Assembly: GCA_905478225.1 (NCBI GenBank)
Contig: CAJQHR010000017.1
Span: forward strand, 1-53,564
Length of the DNA: 53,564 nucleotides
Direction: 5' to 3'
DNA from: an uncultured Crocinitomix sp.
Lineage (GTDB): Bacteria > Bacteroidota > Bacteroidia > Flavobacteriales_D > Crocinitomicaceae
A program made the position numbers and the translations under genes. Below the pieces are notes generated by a model. The model was given only the letters and a program-made list of their open reading frames with translations. It was not told where the DNA came from and did not search any database. Each line of letters begins with the position of its first letter. Within the stretch, counting starts at the first letter, position 1. Positions 1 through 8,765 of the stretch are shown here, in pieces.

Positions 1-60
1 ATTGTCAAATTCTTTTAAAATCTTGGCGATCTGTTGTGGTGAAAATTTACTTCGTCTCAT
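1..60 (-). CDS. IS3-family transposase OrfA, N-terminal fragment at window edge
   Basis: The reverse complement of the first 60 bases opens with ATG and encodes MRRSKFSPQQIAKILKEFDN, exactly 20 codons with no stop. This matches the opening helix-turn-helix segment of IS3/IS911-type OrfA proteins, which typically begin M(R/K)(R/K)S(K/R)F(S/T)xxQI..ILKE and bind the element's terminal repeats. In the family, OrfA is followed by OrfB with a DDE integrase core, made as a fusion by programmed frameshifting; that part is outside the window. The upstream non-coding stretch of about 65 bases to the element end fits the usual leader of such elements. Confidence 0.75.
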   Translation of the reverse strand, partial: MRRSKFSPQQIAKILKEFDN

Positions 61-126
61 AATACTGTTTAAATTTATGAATTATTATTCTACTTTTAAA
101 CAGTCCTGTTTTTGGGGAAGCTTACA
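1..126 (-). mobile_element. Left end of an IS3-family insertion sequence (continues past the window edge)
   Basis: Read on the minus strand, the element starts at about base 126 with TGTAAGCTTCCCCAAAAA, a TGT start followed by a C-run and A-run that resembles IS3-family terminal repeats. The start of an OrfA-like transposase lies about 65 bases inside. A perfect 10-base inverted repeat (actgtttaaa at 64-73, tttaaacagt at 95-104) sits between the end and the start codon and may control transposase expression. The end was placed where a neighbouring reading frame stops looking like a membrane protein. The rest of the element and its right repeat are outside the window, so family assignment rests on the OrfA N-terminus and the end sequence. 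Confidence 0.7.
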
Positions 127-447
127 GTGCTCTCTTGATTTAATGAATCCAAATCCAATTTCTTTTAAACCATTAAATGGATTCAGTGACAGGATTTTTT
201 GTATTGCTTTTCTATTCAACACCCAATCGATAAATCCTAAGATCAAGATGAACAAAGGAAACCCAATCCCTCCAAATAACAGAATAGCGATTAGCAAATT
301 ATCATCCGGAATCTCATCTTTAAGAAAGTATCTTAAAATTAACAGGATGGAAAAAAGGGACAAAAAAATGATCCCCGTTGCCTTCAAAAGAAACGCAATT
401 TTATGCTTATTTAGCAATAAAAATTTCTTTAACATTACCAATAGCAT
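85..447 (-). pseudogene. Small membrane protein truncated by the IS3-family insertion
   Basis: The frame encodes about 120 residues with two hydrophobic segments (about residues 17-38 and 48-75) followed by a cytoplasmic stretch NPFNGLKEIGFGFIK. I do not recognise the family. The last 13 codons, from CKLPQKQ to the stop, are read from the terminal sequence of the insertion element (bases 126 down to 85), so the natural C-terminus is missing and has been replaced by an IS-encoded tail. The start could be the ATG at 447 or the internal Met four codons later. The rest of the original gene would be expected to the left of the element, outside this window. Function unknown. Confidence 0.6.
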
Positions 448-473
448 AAAATGACTTACGACTAATGACTAAT

Positions 474-1832
474 CTAAAGATTCTGATCAATCAAATAAAT
501 CATAGCCGCCATTGCAGCCGCGCCTAGTTCTAATTCACGCTTATTGACGCTCTCAAAAACATCTGCCGCCGAATGGTGATAATCAAAATAACGCTGCGAA
601 TTTACTGCCATTCCTAGCTGCAACATTTCAGGATAATAACTGCGTAACGGTCCAATATCCACGCCACCGTATCCTGGATTAAATTTTAACAAATCGTACG
701 GTTTTAAAAGTGTGGCAAACTGACGTATAAAATCGACTTGAGCGCTATTACCAACCACATCAAATCCCATTGGCAAAAAACCGCCACGATCCGTTTCAAG
801 TGCACACAGATGTTTTTCTTTATTCTCGGCGGCAATTTCGGCATAACTTTTACCTCCAAAATTCCCATTCTCCTCATTCATAAACAACACACAACGCAAG
901 GTATGATTGGGTTGGTAACCTAACTCTTTTAATATGCGCAAGGCTTCTAAACTGTGTACCACTCCCGCTCCATCATCATGCGCACCTTCACCAACATCCC
1001 ACGAATCTAAATGCCCGCCAAACGTAATAATTTGGTCATCTTCATTACCCGTCATTTCTCCAATCACGTTATAAGAAATTTCGTCTGGAAAAAAACGACA
1101 ATCCATTTCCATCTTCAATGTTACCGTTCCTTTTGCCAACCAATCCACCAATCGATCTGCATCAACTGTGCTAATTGCGGCTCCTGGAACTGGCGCTACA
1201 TCCTTATCGTAATGCATAGATCCTGTATGTGGATGCTCATCTGTAGAGGATGCCATTGAGCGGATGACTACTGCTTTCGCATTTAATTTTGATGCTACAT
1301 TTGTTCCTTCCCAACGCTGATCCACACAAGCGCCGTATGCTTTGAAGGTCTGAATCATTTTTTGATCAAAAGGGCGATTAAAAAAGATGATTTTTCCATT
1401 TATTTGTTCGGGAGTTAGGGCCTCTAATTCTTGAATAGATTCTACTTTAACAACTTCACCTTCAATCAATCCACTTGTGCCTATCGATCCTCCCAAGGCC
1501 AAAACACTTAGCTTTGCTACATCTCCTGATTCGTTCATAATCCACGCGGCTTCCGTATTTCCGCGTTCCCAATGCGGAACCTTAATTTCTTGCAGATAAA
1601 CGTGATCAAAAGCATATCCATCCATCAGGTTTTTCCCCCAATCAATGGCTATTTTTGCCTCAGCCGAACCAGTGATTCGGGCGCCAATGTCTTTACATAA
1701 AGACCGTAAATTTTCGTAAGCATGACCTCCTTCAAGCGCCATATCATAGATTTTACGTACAAAAAGAGAGTCTTCATTTGAAAAACTAACGGTACTGCTT
1801 ATAATCGTAAGAACTAGGAGTATTTTTTTCAT
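474..1832 (-). CDS. M28-family metallopeptidase, carboxypeptidase Q-like
   Basis: A secreted zinc exopeptidase of 452 residues. Residues 1-18 form a signal peptide. A PA-domain-like insert lies at about 115-245, and the M28 catalytic core follows. The two-zinc ligands and catalytic acid are in place: GGHLDSWD (His274, Asp276), GAHDDGAG (Asp286/287), NEENGNFGG (Glu320/321), ETDRGG (Asp348) and YHHSAAD (His419/420). This layout matches the M28B group (plasma glutamate carboxypeptidase, carboxypeptidase Q), which removes amino acids from peptides. It probably acts in the periplasm or outside the cell in peptide scavenging. There is no T9SS tail. It lies alone, about 150 bases downstream of the glycosyltransferase gene on the same strand. 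Confidence 0.88.
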   Translation of the reverse strand: MKKILLVLTIISSTVSFSNEDSLFVRKIYDMALEGGHAYENLRSLCKDIGARITGSAEAKIAIDWGKNLMDGYAFDHVYLQEIKVPHWERGNTEAAWIMNESGDVAKLSVLALGGSIGTSGLIEGEVVKVESIQELEALTPEQINGKIIFFNRPFDQKMIQTFKAYGACVDQRWEGTNVASKLNAKAVVIRSMASSTDEHPHTGSMHYDKDVAPVPGAAISTVDADRLVDWLAKGTVTLKMEMDCRFFPDEISYNVIGEMTGNEDDQIITFGGHLDSWDVGEGAHDDGAGVVHSLEALRILKELGYQPNHTLRCVLFMNEENGNFGGKSYAEIAAENKEKHLCALETDRGGFLPMGFDVVGNSAQVDFIRQFATLLKPYDLLKFNPGYGGVDIGPLRSYYPEMLQLGMAVNSQRYFDYHHSAADVFESVNKRELELGAAAMAAMIYLIDQNL

Positions 1833-1984
1833 TCAAATTATATTTAATCCTAAAGATAATGAAATTAAAAAATCAAGGTTAAAACTTGTGACAAATGGTT
1901 TGTGCAGTTTCTAGTAATTAGTATTTCTTAGTTAGAATATTTAGTGGCATCCGTCTATTGGCGCACTTATGGATTGATTCTGTT

Positions 1985-3886
1985 CTAATTCCAGATGTTT
2001 TCTATCATGGAAATTTTGAAGCGATTAATATATATTGGCGTTTCACTTCTGTTCCATAAACTGATCTTTAGCTGATCGGAAGACAATACATAAGTTGGAA
2101 TTTTAAATGCGAAATAACTTGTTTTAGATTCCGAGTTCAACAATATATCCTCTAAATCGTGACCAATCCACATATTTTCACCTCTGTGTTGGATACTTTC
2201 ACCATTCCGATCGCCACTCAACGCAACTGTTAATTGATCACCAAACTGCAAACCTGCCGCAACCTCAACTTTTAAGTAGTATTTCCCAATCTTAGGAAGT
2301 TCATCCGTTCTAAATGAATAAGTCGGGCCATAAATATTTGTACTATCCAAAAGGTATCCTGAATATTCTTTAGAGTACATGGCCGCATATTCTCGATCAA
2401 AAATCCAATTCGAGGCGCCAAGTTCACTAAATTTGGCAATCACTTTTTGACGACCAGGATTATTATGATCCTCCCCTTTTTTCATAAAAAAAACACTCCC
2501 ATTATTATAGCGCTCATAATCCACCACTTCTGGGTAAAACTCTTTGACGGTTTCAAAAATGTTTATCAAGGTCAATCGAGATGAAAAGCCAATAACGCAG
2601 TATTCTTCTGTTCGCTCAAGAAGGTCTTTTCGCAACTTATGGTCGTCATCAAATTCGATATTTACCCAGTCAAATTCAATTGAATCTCCGCCCCATTCAT
2701 TGGCATAAAAATTTATATAATTGGAATTATTTAGATTATAAACGGTATAAATATTCTCGGCACCATACCTACTATTCCAGTCTGCCATTTTAATTCCAGG
2801 TTCTTTGAATAGTGCATAATGACTATTCCCATACAAGTCTTTTTCTATCAACGTAGATCCAAGGCATAATCCCATAATAAATACGAGCAGAATACTTGAT
2901 TTTGGAATTTTGCTAATCACCACGCCGATTAACAATAAGAAAAACGGAAATGCGAAAAGCATTACGGGGAATTTTAAAACAGGTGTTGAAACGTAGGACA
3001 GGATAAATCCGACAATGAAAACACCAAAAAACCAAAGCGCAGGAATCATCAAATTCCTTTTTGAAAACGGCAATCGATCCGACTTAATTACGAATCCAAT
3101 AATCAGTGATATGCCTATACAAACAGAAAGAATCCACGAATCATTAAAAGCCTGATATAAAAACTGAAGTAACCAATCTGCCTCAGGTGGTGCCAGCCAT
3201 TGCAGACCACCGGCACTTAAATGATATTGTGTAATTGAAATATGTGGGAGAAATAATACAATCCCTAGCAAACCAGAAACAACGTAGTATTTGTAATTCG
3301 ACTTATTCAAAAAGAGCAGTCCTGTAAACCCTATGAATCCTACAAAAAGAAAAGCAAAATAGTGGGTATACATACCAGCTGCAAATAAAACACCTAGTAT
3401 AATTGCATCCCTCCATTTTCTATTTTCATTGAATAACACCTTATAAAAATAGAGCCCAACCAGCAGTGAAATGAGTAGCCCTGGACTATAGGGCCGTGCA
3501 AACTCTGAATTCATTATTGGAAAATAAAGCACTGCCAATAAGCCAGCCGCCCAAAGTCCCACCTTTCGATTGAACCATTGTTTTCCAATTAAAAAAAGCA
3601 CCAAAATAGAGGCCGTTCCAAACAAAACAAATGGAAACCGCATGGCAATTTCACTTTTCCCTGCAATTGTTGACCAAGCTTTCATGAAGACCTCAACACC
3701 AGCCGGGTGCATGTCTCCTCTCTGGACTCCAAACTCCAATAAATCTGCAAAATTTGTATAGCGCAATCGACTGACGGCGCTCAATTCATCATTTGAATAA
3801 GAATGCGTAAAAGAAATTGTAAAGCGTAAGGTAAATCCTACTAAAAGAATTAGAATAATATCAATATTACGCTTCCCCCATCCCAT
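1985..3886 (-). CDS. GT-C fold membrane glycosyltransferase (family 39/ArnT-like)
   Basis: A 633-residue integral membrane protein with about ten hydrophobic segments between residues 8 and 390. The first loop carries an acidic pair (Asp33-Glu34 in SNDE), and the motif GDMHPAG follows (His60-Pro61); both are typical of dolichyl-phosphate-mannose/ArnT-type enzymes, which move a sugar from a polyprenyl-phosphate donor on the periplasmic face. The sugar and acceptor cannot be read from sequence. Residues from about 400 on are soluble; the last 130 or so look like a beta-sandwich (KYYLKVEVAAG, LKISLWNRS). The start codon lies one base after the rlmB stop, so the two genes are probably translationally coupled. 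Confidence 0.78.
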   Translation of the reverse strand: MGWGKRNIDIILILLVGFTLRFTISFTHSYSNDELSAVSRLRYTNFADLLEFGVQRGDMHPAGVEVFMKAWSTIAGKSEIAMRFPFVLFGTASILVLFLIGKQWFNRKVGLWAAGLLAVLYFPIMNSEFARPYSPGLLISLLVGLYFYKVLFNENRKWRDAIILGVLFAAGMYTHYFAFLFVGFIGFTGLLFLNKSNYKYYVVSGLLGIVLFLPHISITQYHLSAGGLQWLAPPEADWLLQFLYQAFNDSWILSVCIGISLIIGFVIKSDRLPFSKRNLMIPALWFFGVFIVGFILSYVSTPVLKFPVMLFAFPFFLLLIGVVISKIPKSSILLVFIMGLCLGSTLIEKDLYGNSHYALFKEPGIKMADWNSRYGAENIYTVYNLNNSNYINFYANEWGGDSIEFDWVNIEFDDDHKLRKDLLERTEEYCVIGFSSRLTLINIFETVKEFYPEVVDYERYNNGSVFFMKKGEDHNNPGRQKVIAKFSELGASNWIFDREYAAMYSKEYSGYLLDSTNIYGPTYSFRTDELPKIGKYYLKVEVAAGLQFGDQLTVALSGDRNGESIQHRGENMWIGHDLEDILLNSESKTSYFAFKIPTYVLSSDQLKISLWNRSETPIYINRFKISMIENIWN

Positions 3887-3887
3887 T

Positions 3888-4655
3888 TTATTCTAACAAA
3901 CGTTGTCTGGCAACTTCGTACATCATGATTCCAGCAGATACAGAAACGTTTAAAGAATCTATAGTACCCACCATAGGAATTCTTGCTTTAATGTCTGCTT
4001 CAGCCATTATTTTTGTACTTACACCATCTTGCTCAGATCCCATTACAATTGCCAAAGGCACAGTAAAATCAGCTTGATATAAATGTGTTTTCGTTTTTTC
4101 TGTACTTGCTGCAATTTGTACACCACTCTCTTTCAACATGTGAATAGTAGAGTTTAAATCGTGTACTTTGCAAACTGGAATTTTATTCAAGGCACCAGCA
4201 GATGTTTTAACTGCATCCGCCGTAACAGATACACTGTCCTTATCCGGTATAATAATTGCATGAACTCCAATACACTCTGCCGTTCTGGCAATTGCTCCAA
4301 AATTTCTGACATCCGTAATTCGATCCAGAATCACAAATAACGGCACTTCTCCATTATCATATAACGCCTCTAAAATTGGACTAATTTCTTGATATCTAAT
4401 TGGAGAAACTTCTGCAATAACACCTTGGTGGTTTTTGCGAGTCATTCTATTCAATTTGTGAATAGGAACAAACTGTAAATTGTATTTTTTATTCGCTAAC
4501 TCCTCTTTCAACTCCTTGAACAGCTCTTTTTGCATACCGCGTTGAATCAATATTTTATTGATTGGACGTTCCGCTTTGATTGCTTCAATTACTGCTCTAA
4601 CACCGAATATGATATCTTCATCATCTTCTCGATAGTCATTTCTTTTATTATACAT
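3888..4655 (-). CDS. rlmB: 23S rRNA (guanosine-2'-O)-methyltransferase RlmB
   Basis: A SpoU/TrmH-family SPOUT methyltransferase of 255 residues, the normal length. The N-terminal substrate-binding domain begins IIFGVRAVIEAI; the C-terminal domain carries motif 1 (ILDRITDVRNFGAIARTAE, with the conserved Asn and Arg), motif 2 (AIVMGSEQDGVS) and motif 3 (RIPMVGTIDSLNVSVSAGI), which form the trefoil knot that binds S-adenosylmethionine. RlmB methylates G2251 (E. coli numbering) in the peptidyl-transferase centre of the large ribosomal subunit. The gene starts 24 bases after the MFS gene but has its own promoter-like -7 box. It is intact and followed at once by the glycosyltransferase. Confidence 0.92.
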   Translation of the reverse strand: MYNKRNDYREDDEDIIFGVRAVIEAIKAERPINKILIQRGMQKELFKELKEELANKKYNLQFVPIHKLNRMTRKNHQGVIAEVSPIRYQEISPILEALYDNGEVPLFVILDRITDVRNFGAIARTAECIGVHAIIIPDKDSVSVTADAVKTSAGALNKIPVCKVHDLNSTIHMLKESGVQIAASTEKTKTHLYQADFTVPLAIVMGSEQDGVSTKIMAEADIKARIPMVGTIDSLNVSVSAGIMMYEVARQRLLE

Positions 4656-4659
4656 AGTG

Positions 4660-4667
4660 CAAAAATA
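4660..4667 (-). promoter_or_regulatory. Putative Bacteroidota -7 box for rlmB
   Basis: The minus strand reads TATTTTTG, matching the Bacteroidota consensus TAnnTTTG, only four bases upstream of the rlmB ATG. A -33 TTTG is not evident at the usual distance. This would give a very short or leaderless transcript, so the call is tentative. Confidence 0.35.
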
Positions 4668-4679
4668 ATTAATCCGCTG

Positions 4680-5900
4680 TTATGCGTTTGAATTTGACCG
4701 CTTTATTCGCCGAGCAAAAAACAAATAAACAATTCCTACCAGACAAAGAACTGCCATTACTATAAATAGATTCAAAAAATTGTCTGGATTATTGTTATAA
4801 ATCTTTTGTGTACCGTAGTTACCAGCGGCGATTCCAAGCTCAAGTGCAATAAACATAGTCGACATGCCTCGTCCTTTAAATATGGGATTGGCCAAATCGG
4901 CAGTCCACGCAAATAAAGCAGGAGAACATATTCCACCCGCAATTCCAAAAACGATTCCGCTTAATAAAAACTGAGTTACAGTTGTGGACGTACCAGTTAG
5001 TAAGGCGCCTACGATTAGCAAAAACAAGCCTATATTCAAATTTCTATGTGCACCATATTTGTCGTAATACTTGCCCGCAACAAATCGTGTAATTACCGTA
5101 AATGCGACATTCACTAAATAGAACATTCCTTTATTATCCATGCCCAAATGAGTGCTAAAGTCTGGAACAACCATCATATAGGTACCAGAACACATGGCGG
5201 TTAAAAACATAATCACCGACGGATTCATGACCTCTGGTGCAAAAATCTCATTCCATTTTGGTATAATTCTAGACGCCAAAGATTCGCTTGAATTATTGGC
5301 TCGTGCAATTTTATAGGGCTTATTTTCTTCTACTATGAAAAATAATAATAGAAAGGCAAATATTCCCATTATTGCCGAAGTCAAGAAGAGGCCATCCATT
5401 CCTACCGCCTGTTTTATTGGGCTTCCCATTGCCAACCCACCGCTAAAACCAATGCTAATCATTACTCCAAAAATCCCCATTGCTTCTCCGCGCTTCCCCT
5501 TCGGGACAATATCTGCTATTAATGCTGTAACTCCGGTTGGTTGAAAACCTGTACTAAAACCATGTAAAAATCGCAGCAACAAAAAGCCCGTAACTGTCAC
5601 AAAATAGGGATATAAAAAACAAATTAAAATACTGACCAGAATTCCGAAATACATCACGGATTTTCGACTAATATTATCCGCGATTTTGCCGCTAAACGGT
5701 CGTGCAAGTGCTGCAGCAAAAGTCCATAAACCCAGAATCATCCATTTTTTGTCTGCTCCACCCAAGTCAGTCAAGTATTCGTTCATTTCCGGCAAAATCA
5801 TATTGAAACTTACCATGAACACAAGCATATTCAAACACAAAACCCAAAAGGCCCTGGGATAGTCTTTTAAGTTTTCAAAAAATACACCAAATTTTGACAT
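4680..5900 (-). CDS. Major facilitator superfamily transporter
   Basis: A 406-residue protein with twelve predicted membrane spans in two six-helix halves. The loop between helices 2 and 3 has GKIADNISRKSVM, a clear version of MFS motif A (GxxxDRxGRR), and the second half has a weaker copy (GKYYDKYGAHRN). Such proteins move small molecules using the proton gradient. Overall it resembles the multidrug/sugar-efflux branch (Bcr/ArsJ/tetracycline-like), but the substrate cannot be predicted. It is the first gene of a minus-strand run with rlmB and the glycosyltransferase, with a 24-base gap to rlmB. The start ATG at 5900 gives a short cytoplasmic N-terminus before helix 1. Confidence 0.85.
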   Translation of the reverse strand: MSKFGVFFENLKDYPRAFWVLCLNMLVFMVSFNMILPEMNEYLTDLGGADKKWMILGLWTFAAALARPFSGKIADNISRKSVMYFGILVSILICFLYPYFVTVTGFLLLRFLHGFSTGFQPTGVTALIADIVPKGKRGEAMGIFGVMISIGFSGGLAMGSPIKQAVGMDGLFLTSAIMGIFAFLLLFFIVEENKPYKIARANNSSESLASRIIPKWNEIFAPEVMNPSVIMFLTAMCSGTYMMVVPDFSTHLGMDNKGMFYLVNVAFTVITRFVAGKYYDKYGAHRNLNIGLFLLIVGALLTGTSTTVTQFLLSGIVFGIAGGICSPALFAWTADLANPIFKGRGMSTMFIALELGIAAGNYGTQKIYNNNPDNFLNLFIVMAVLCLVGIVYLFFARRIKRSNSNA

Positions 5901-6116
5901 CCGGCAAAGCTAGTGCTTTAAATCATAATTAACTTCTATTAAAAATTAATTTATTTTTTGACGCCAAGAAGCTTGATGAGCAATGATATCCATAGCTCTC
6001 AGCGCGGCGAAAATGAAGTGGCTGCAAAAAAGAGGTGCTTTTTACGGATGGAAACTTATGGTTAGAAGCCTTCGTGCTATTTACCGAATCTTAGTTCAAC
6101 TTAAATTTAGATCCAA

Positions 6117-6157
6117 CAAAAAAAGACTGTTCAGAAAATAAATTCCAAACAGCCTTT
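6117..6157 (-). terminator. Rho-independent terminator of the Spy-like gene
   Basis: On the minus strand AAAGGCTGTT and AACAGTCTTT form a ten-pair stem with one G-U pair, a 14-base loop and a following run of T. It sits 20 bases after the stop codon of the gene at 6177. The remaining intergenic sequence up to 5900 holds nothing I can identify. Confidence 0.75.
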
Positions 6158-6176
6158 ACACACTCATAATCCAACT

Positions 6177-6578
6177 TTACTCTGGTTTATGATCACATTG
6201 CTTTTTTCTTGCATCTTTTTTCGCTTTGCGTTCTGCCATTTTTTCAGCATGCAATTTCTTTTGCTCTTCAGTTAAAATTTTGTCTACTTTCTGCTTATGT
6301 TCTTCACGCTTTAACTTTGCCTCAGCTTTTAAAGCTTTCATTTTACGTTTAATATCTTCCATTTCTTGGATATGATACACGTTAATCTTTTTAATCTCCT
6401 TTGCTTGATCTTCGGATAACTTTAAATCCTCGGTCATCTTTTCCGTTAATTTTTCCGCTTTTTCAATCGGAGACTTTTCTGCGTGCTCACCATGCTCTCC
6501 TGGAGCGCCTTGACCAAATGAAGAACTTCCAACTACCATGCATCCAACTAATGCTACTAATGCTACTACCTTTTTCAT
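6177..6578 (-). CDS. Spy/LTXXQ-like periplasmic protein
   Basis: A 133-residue exported protein. Residues 1-22 are a signal peptide (MKKVVALVALVGCM through SSSFGQ). The mature part is almost all charged amphipathic helix, rich in Lys and Glu, with the motif LTEEQKKLHAEKM near residue 105, which resembles the LTxxQ repeat of the Spy/CpxP family and of Bacteroidota DUF4890 proteins. Known members bind unfolded proteins or metals in the periplasm under envelope stress. His-rich stretches near the start of the mature part (EHGEHAEK) could bind metal. It is a single-gene unit with its own terminator and is divergent from the adhesin-like genes. Family placement is by composition and motif, so moderately sure. 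Confidence 0.65.
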   Translation of the reverse strand: MKKVVALVALVGCMVVGSSSFGQGAPGEHGEHAEKSPIEKAEKLTEKMTEDLKLSEDQAKEIKKINVYHIQEMEDIKRKMKALKAEAKLKREEHKQKVDKILTEEQKKLHAEKMAERKAKKDARKKQCDHKPE

Positions 6579-6724
6579 TTTTATTCTTTTTTTAAATGTT
6601 TATACCTCTCTGACTGTTGTATTTGAAAAAGGTTTAATTGAGTCCTCTTAATCAAAAAAAAACTTTTTACTTCTGCTTAATACAACCAATTCTATTAAAT
6701 TTTCGTATTACTATTAAACTCCCA

Positions 6725-8566
6725 ATGAAATTAAACCTTTTAGGTCTCCTCATATTTTTATTATTAGCTCCTGCTTATGGGCAAGAAATATGTGATAATG
6801 CTATTGATGATGATGGCGACGGGTTAATTGACTTAAATGATGAAGAATGTGATTGTGTGGATTTAGATGCGATCGAAAACCTCATTCCAAACCACTCCTT
6901 CGAAGACAGATCATGTTGCCCAGAATGGCCGGGGGCGTTGGGTTGTGCAAATGATTGGGTTCAGGCTTCAATAGGCACTAGTGATTATTTTAATACATGT
7001 GATTTTGTAGGGTTTTGGGATCCCGGCATTCCAGAAATGCCATTGCCCGGGGCATCAGATAGTGAAGGATTTGTTGGTTTAGGAATATGGTCTGATCTCG
7101 GAACAGGAGGAGGAGATTACAACGAATACATTGGTACAAATACTTTGCTAAGTCCCTTGCTTGCGGGAACCTCTTATAAGTTACGTTTCTTCACGGCTCT
7201 TGGAATGGGAGATTATGATTTCGACTTTTCCCTTTTTGGATCGCCTAGTATCGGAGATCTGCCATTTTATACAAATTTATGTCCCGAAGGGGTTGGTTCT
7301 TGGGAACTGCTGGCAAATACAGTTGTAATATCAACACCCGATTACTCTTGGAAACAGGTCGAGATGGTTTTCACACCGGCAGTTGACATATACGCAATCG
7401 CCCTTGGGCCAGCTTGCGAAAATGGCGCTGATGCTACCGTTGTTTATCGGTTTATTGATGAACTGAAATTACTCGATTCAGAAAGTTTCAGTACCCATAT
7501 AACACAAACCGGCAGTTATTGCTATGGTGATGCCATACTTATTGCCGAGGCGGATGCAATAGATGGAACTTGGCAATGGTACAAGGACGGCGTTGCATTA
7601 ATTGGAGAGACCAGTGGAACCCTCGATATTTCCATATATGGCCTTGGGTTTTATACGGTAGTTTTTTCTAATGAAGACGGATGTATGGGCTCGAGCTACG
7701 AACTTTCAGAAACCGATATTTTAACCGCAGATTTTGAATATACAACCGTTTGTCCCGGTGAAATGGTAAATTTCACAAATACTTCAACTTATCCAGGTGA
7801 GGACATCCCGACATGGAGTTGGGATTTTGCAGGCGACGGAGCTTCTGGATTCAAAAATCCGATTTACACCTTTTCAGAGGCGGGTACATATACCGTACAA
7901 TTAATTGGCACAGTTGAAAGCGGCTGTCATGACACTATTGAAATTGAAGTTACCGTAGACCCAAATCCTACCGCATCTTTTGACGTAATTTCTACTCAAT
8001 TAAATGATGACTGCAAAGGAACCGCAACTGTAGAAGTTTCTTTTGTGAATACATCAACAGATTTAGCGAATCCTGATAGCCCTGATGCTGATGCAACTTT
8101 CTACTGGAATTTAGACAGTCCGGATGGCGAATGGCAAATGACACACGATTATTATGAGGTATTTGATACTGTTTTCGTAGACCACCAGACAGACTATTAT
8201 CCCGAAATTTGTTTGGTAGCAATAACAGTAAATGGCTGAATTGACACCACTTGTAAAGTCCTAACAATATACGAACCTATTGATTTTATTCCTGTGAATG
8301 TTTTCTCACCAAATAATGATAACCTAAATGATGAATTTACCTTTAAACACAAGGCCACTTTAATATCCGATTTTAAATGTGTAATTGTTGACCGCTGGGG
8401 AGTCGTGATAAAAGAGTTCAATGATATAAATGATACATGGGATGGTACCTTTAACGACTTTAAATGTACGGATGGTGTTTATTTTTACACCTATGAAGCC
8501 TACACAATAACAGGCTTAACCCTCGAAGGACAAGGAACAATCCAATTAATAGATGGAGCAGATTAG
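6725..8566 (+). pseudogene. T9SS type B adhesin-like protein with an in-frame TGA stop
   Basis: A 613-codon gene broken by one TGA at 8237-8239. I chose the ATG at 6725 because a signal peptide follows directly (MKLNLLGLLIFLLLAPAYG). Next comes ICDNAIDDDGDGLIDLNDEE, a calcium-binding Asp-rich motif, then an all-beta region, a PKD-like domain (about residues 330-405, ending AGTYTVQLIG) and, after the stop, a gliding-motility-associated C-terminal domain (FSPNNDNLNDEF, DRWGVV, DGVYFYTYEAY, GQGTIQL). In the adjacent paralogue the stop position is Cys (NGCKDT versus NG-stop-IDT), so the stop is a nonsense change. Without readthrough the product loses the T9SS sorting domain and would not reach the surface. 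Intact homologues are surface or secreted. Confidence 0.8.
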
Positions 8567-8690
8567 ACTCGCTGCTTTTCTAAAACTATTCACCTAGTAT
8601 CTTTCAACCCATTTCAACAAATTTGACACTAAATCGGACATCCATCTTGTGCATTAACAGGATTACAATCCGCTGATTAAAAGGATAATA

Positions 8691-8715
8691 TTACTATATT
8701 AGATTAATATAGTAA
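8691..8715. repeat. Perfect 10-base inverted repeat between the tandem adhesin-like genes
   Basis: ttactatatt (8691-8700) and aatatagtaa (8706-8715) are exact reverse complements with a five-base loop. It sits 50 bases before the next gene's start. It has no G-C pairs and no T-run beyond, so it is a poor terminator; a protein-binding palindrome or recombination remnant is also possible. Confidence 0.55.
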
Positions 8716-8765
8716 ATTGGTCAACCATTTTGGCACTGAATTCGTCTATCAATTAAACACCCCCT

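Noticed and set aside
2-454. Plus-strand open frame opposite the truncated membrane protein
   Set aside because: Composition is that of an antisense shadow; the minus strand has the membrane protein and the transposase start.
5901-6116. Possible small gene between the MFS and Spy-like genes
   Set aside because: Only frames under 30 codons with no start context or recognisable product.
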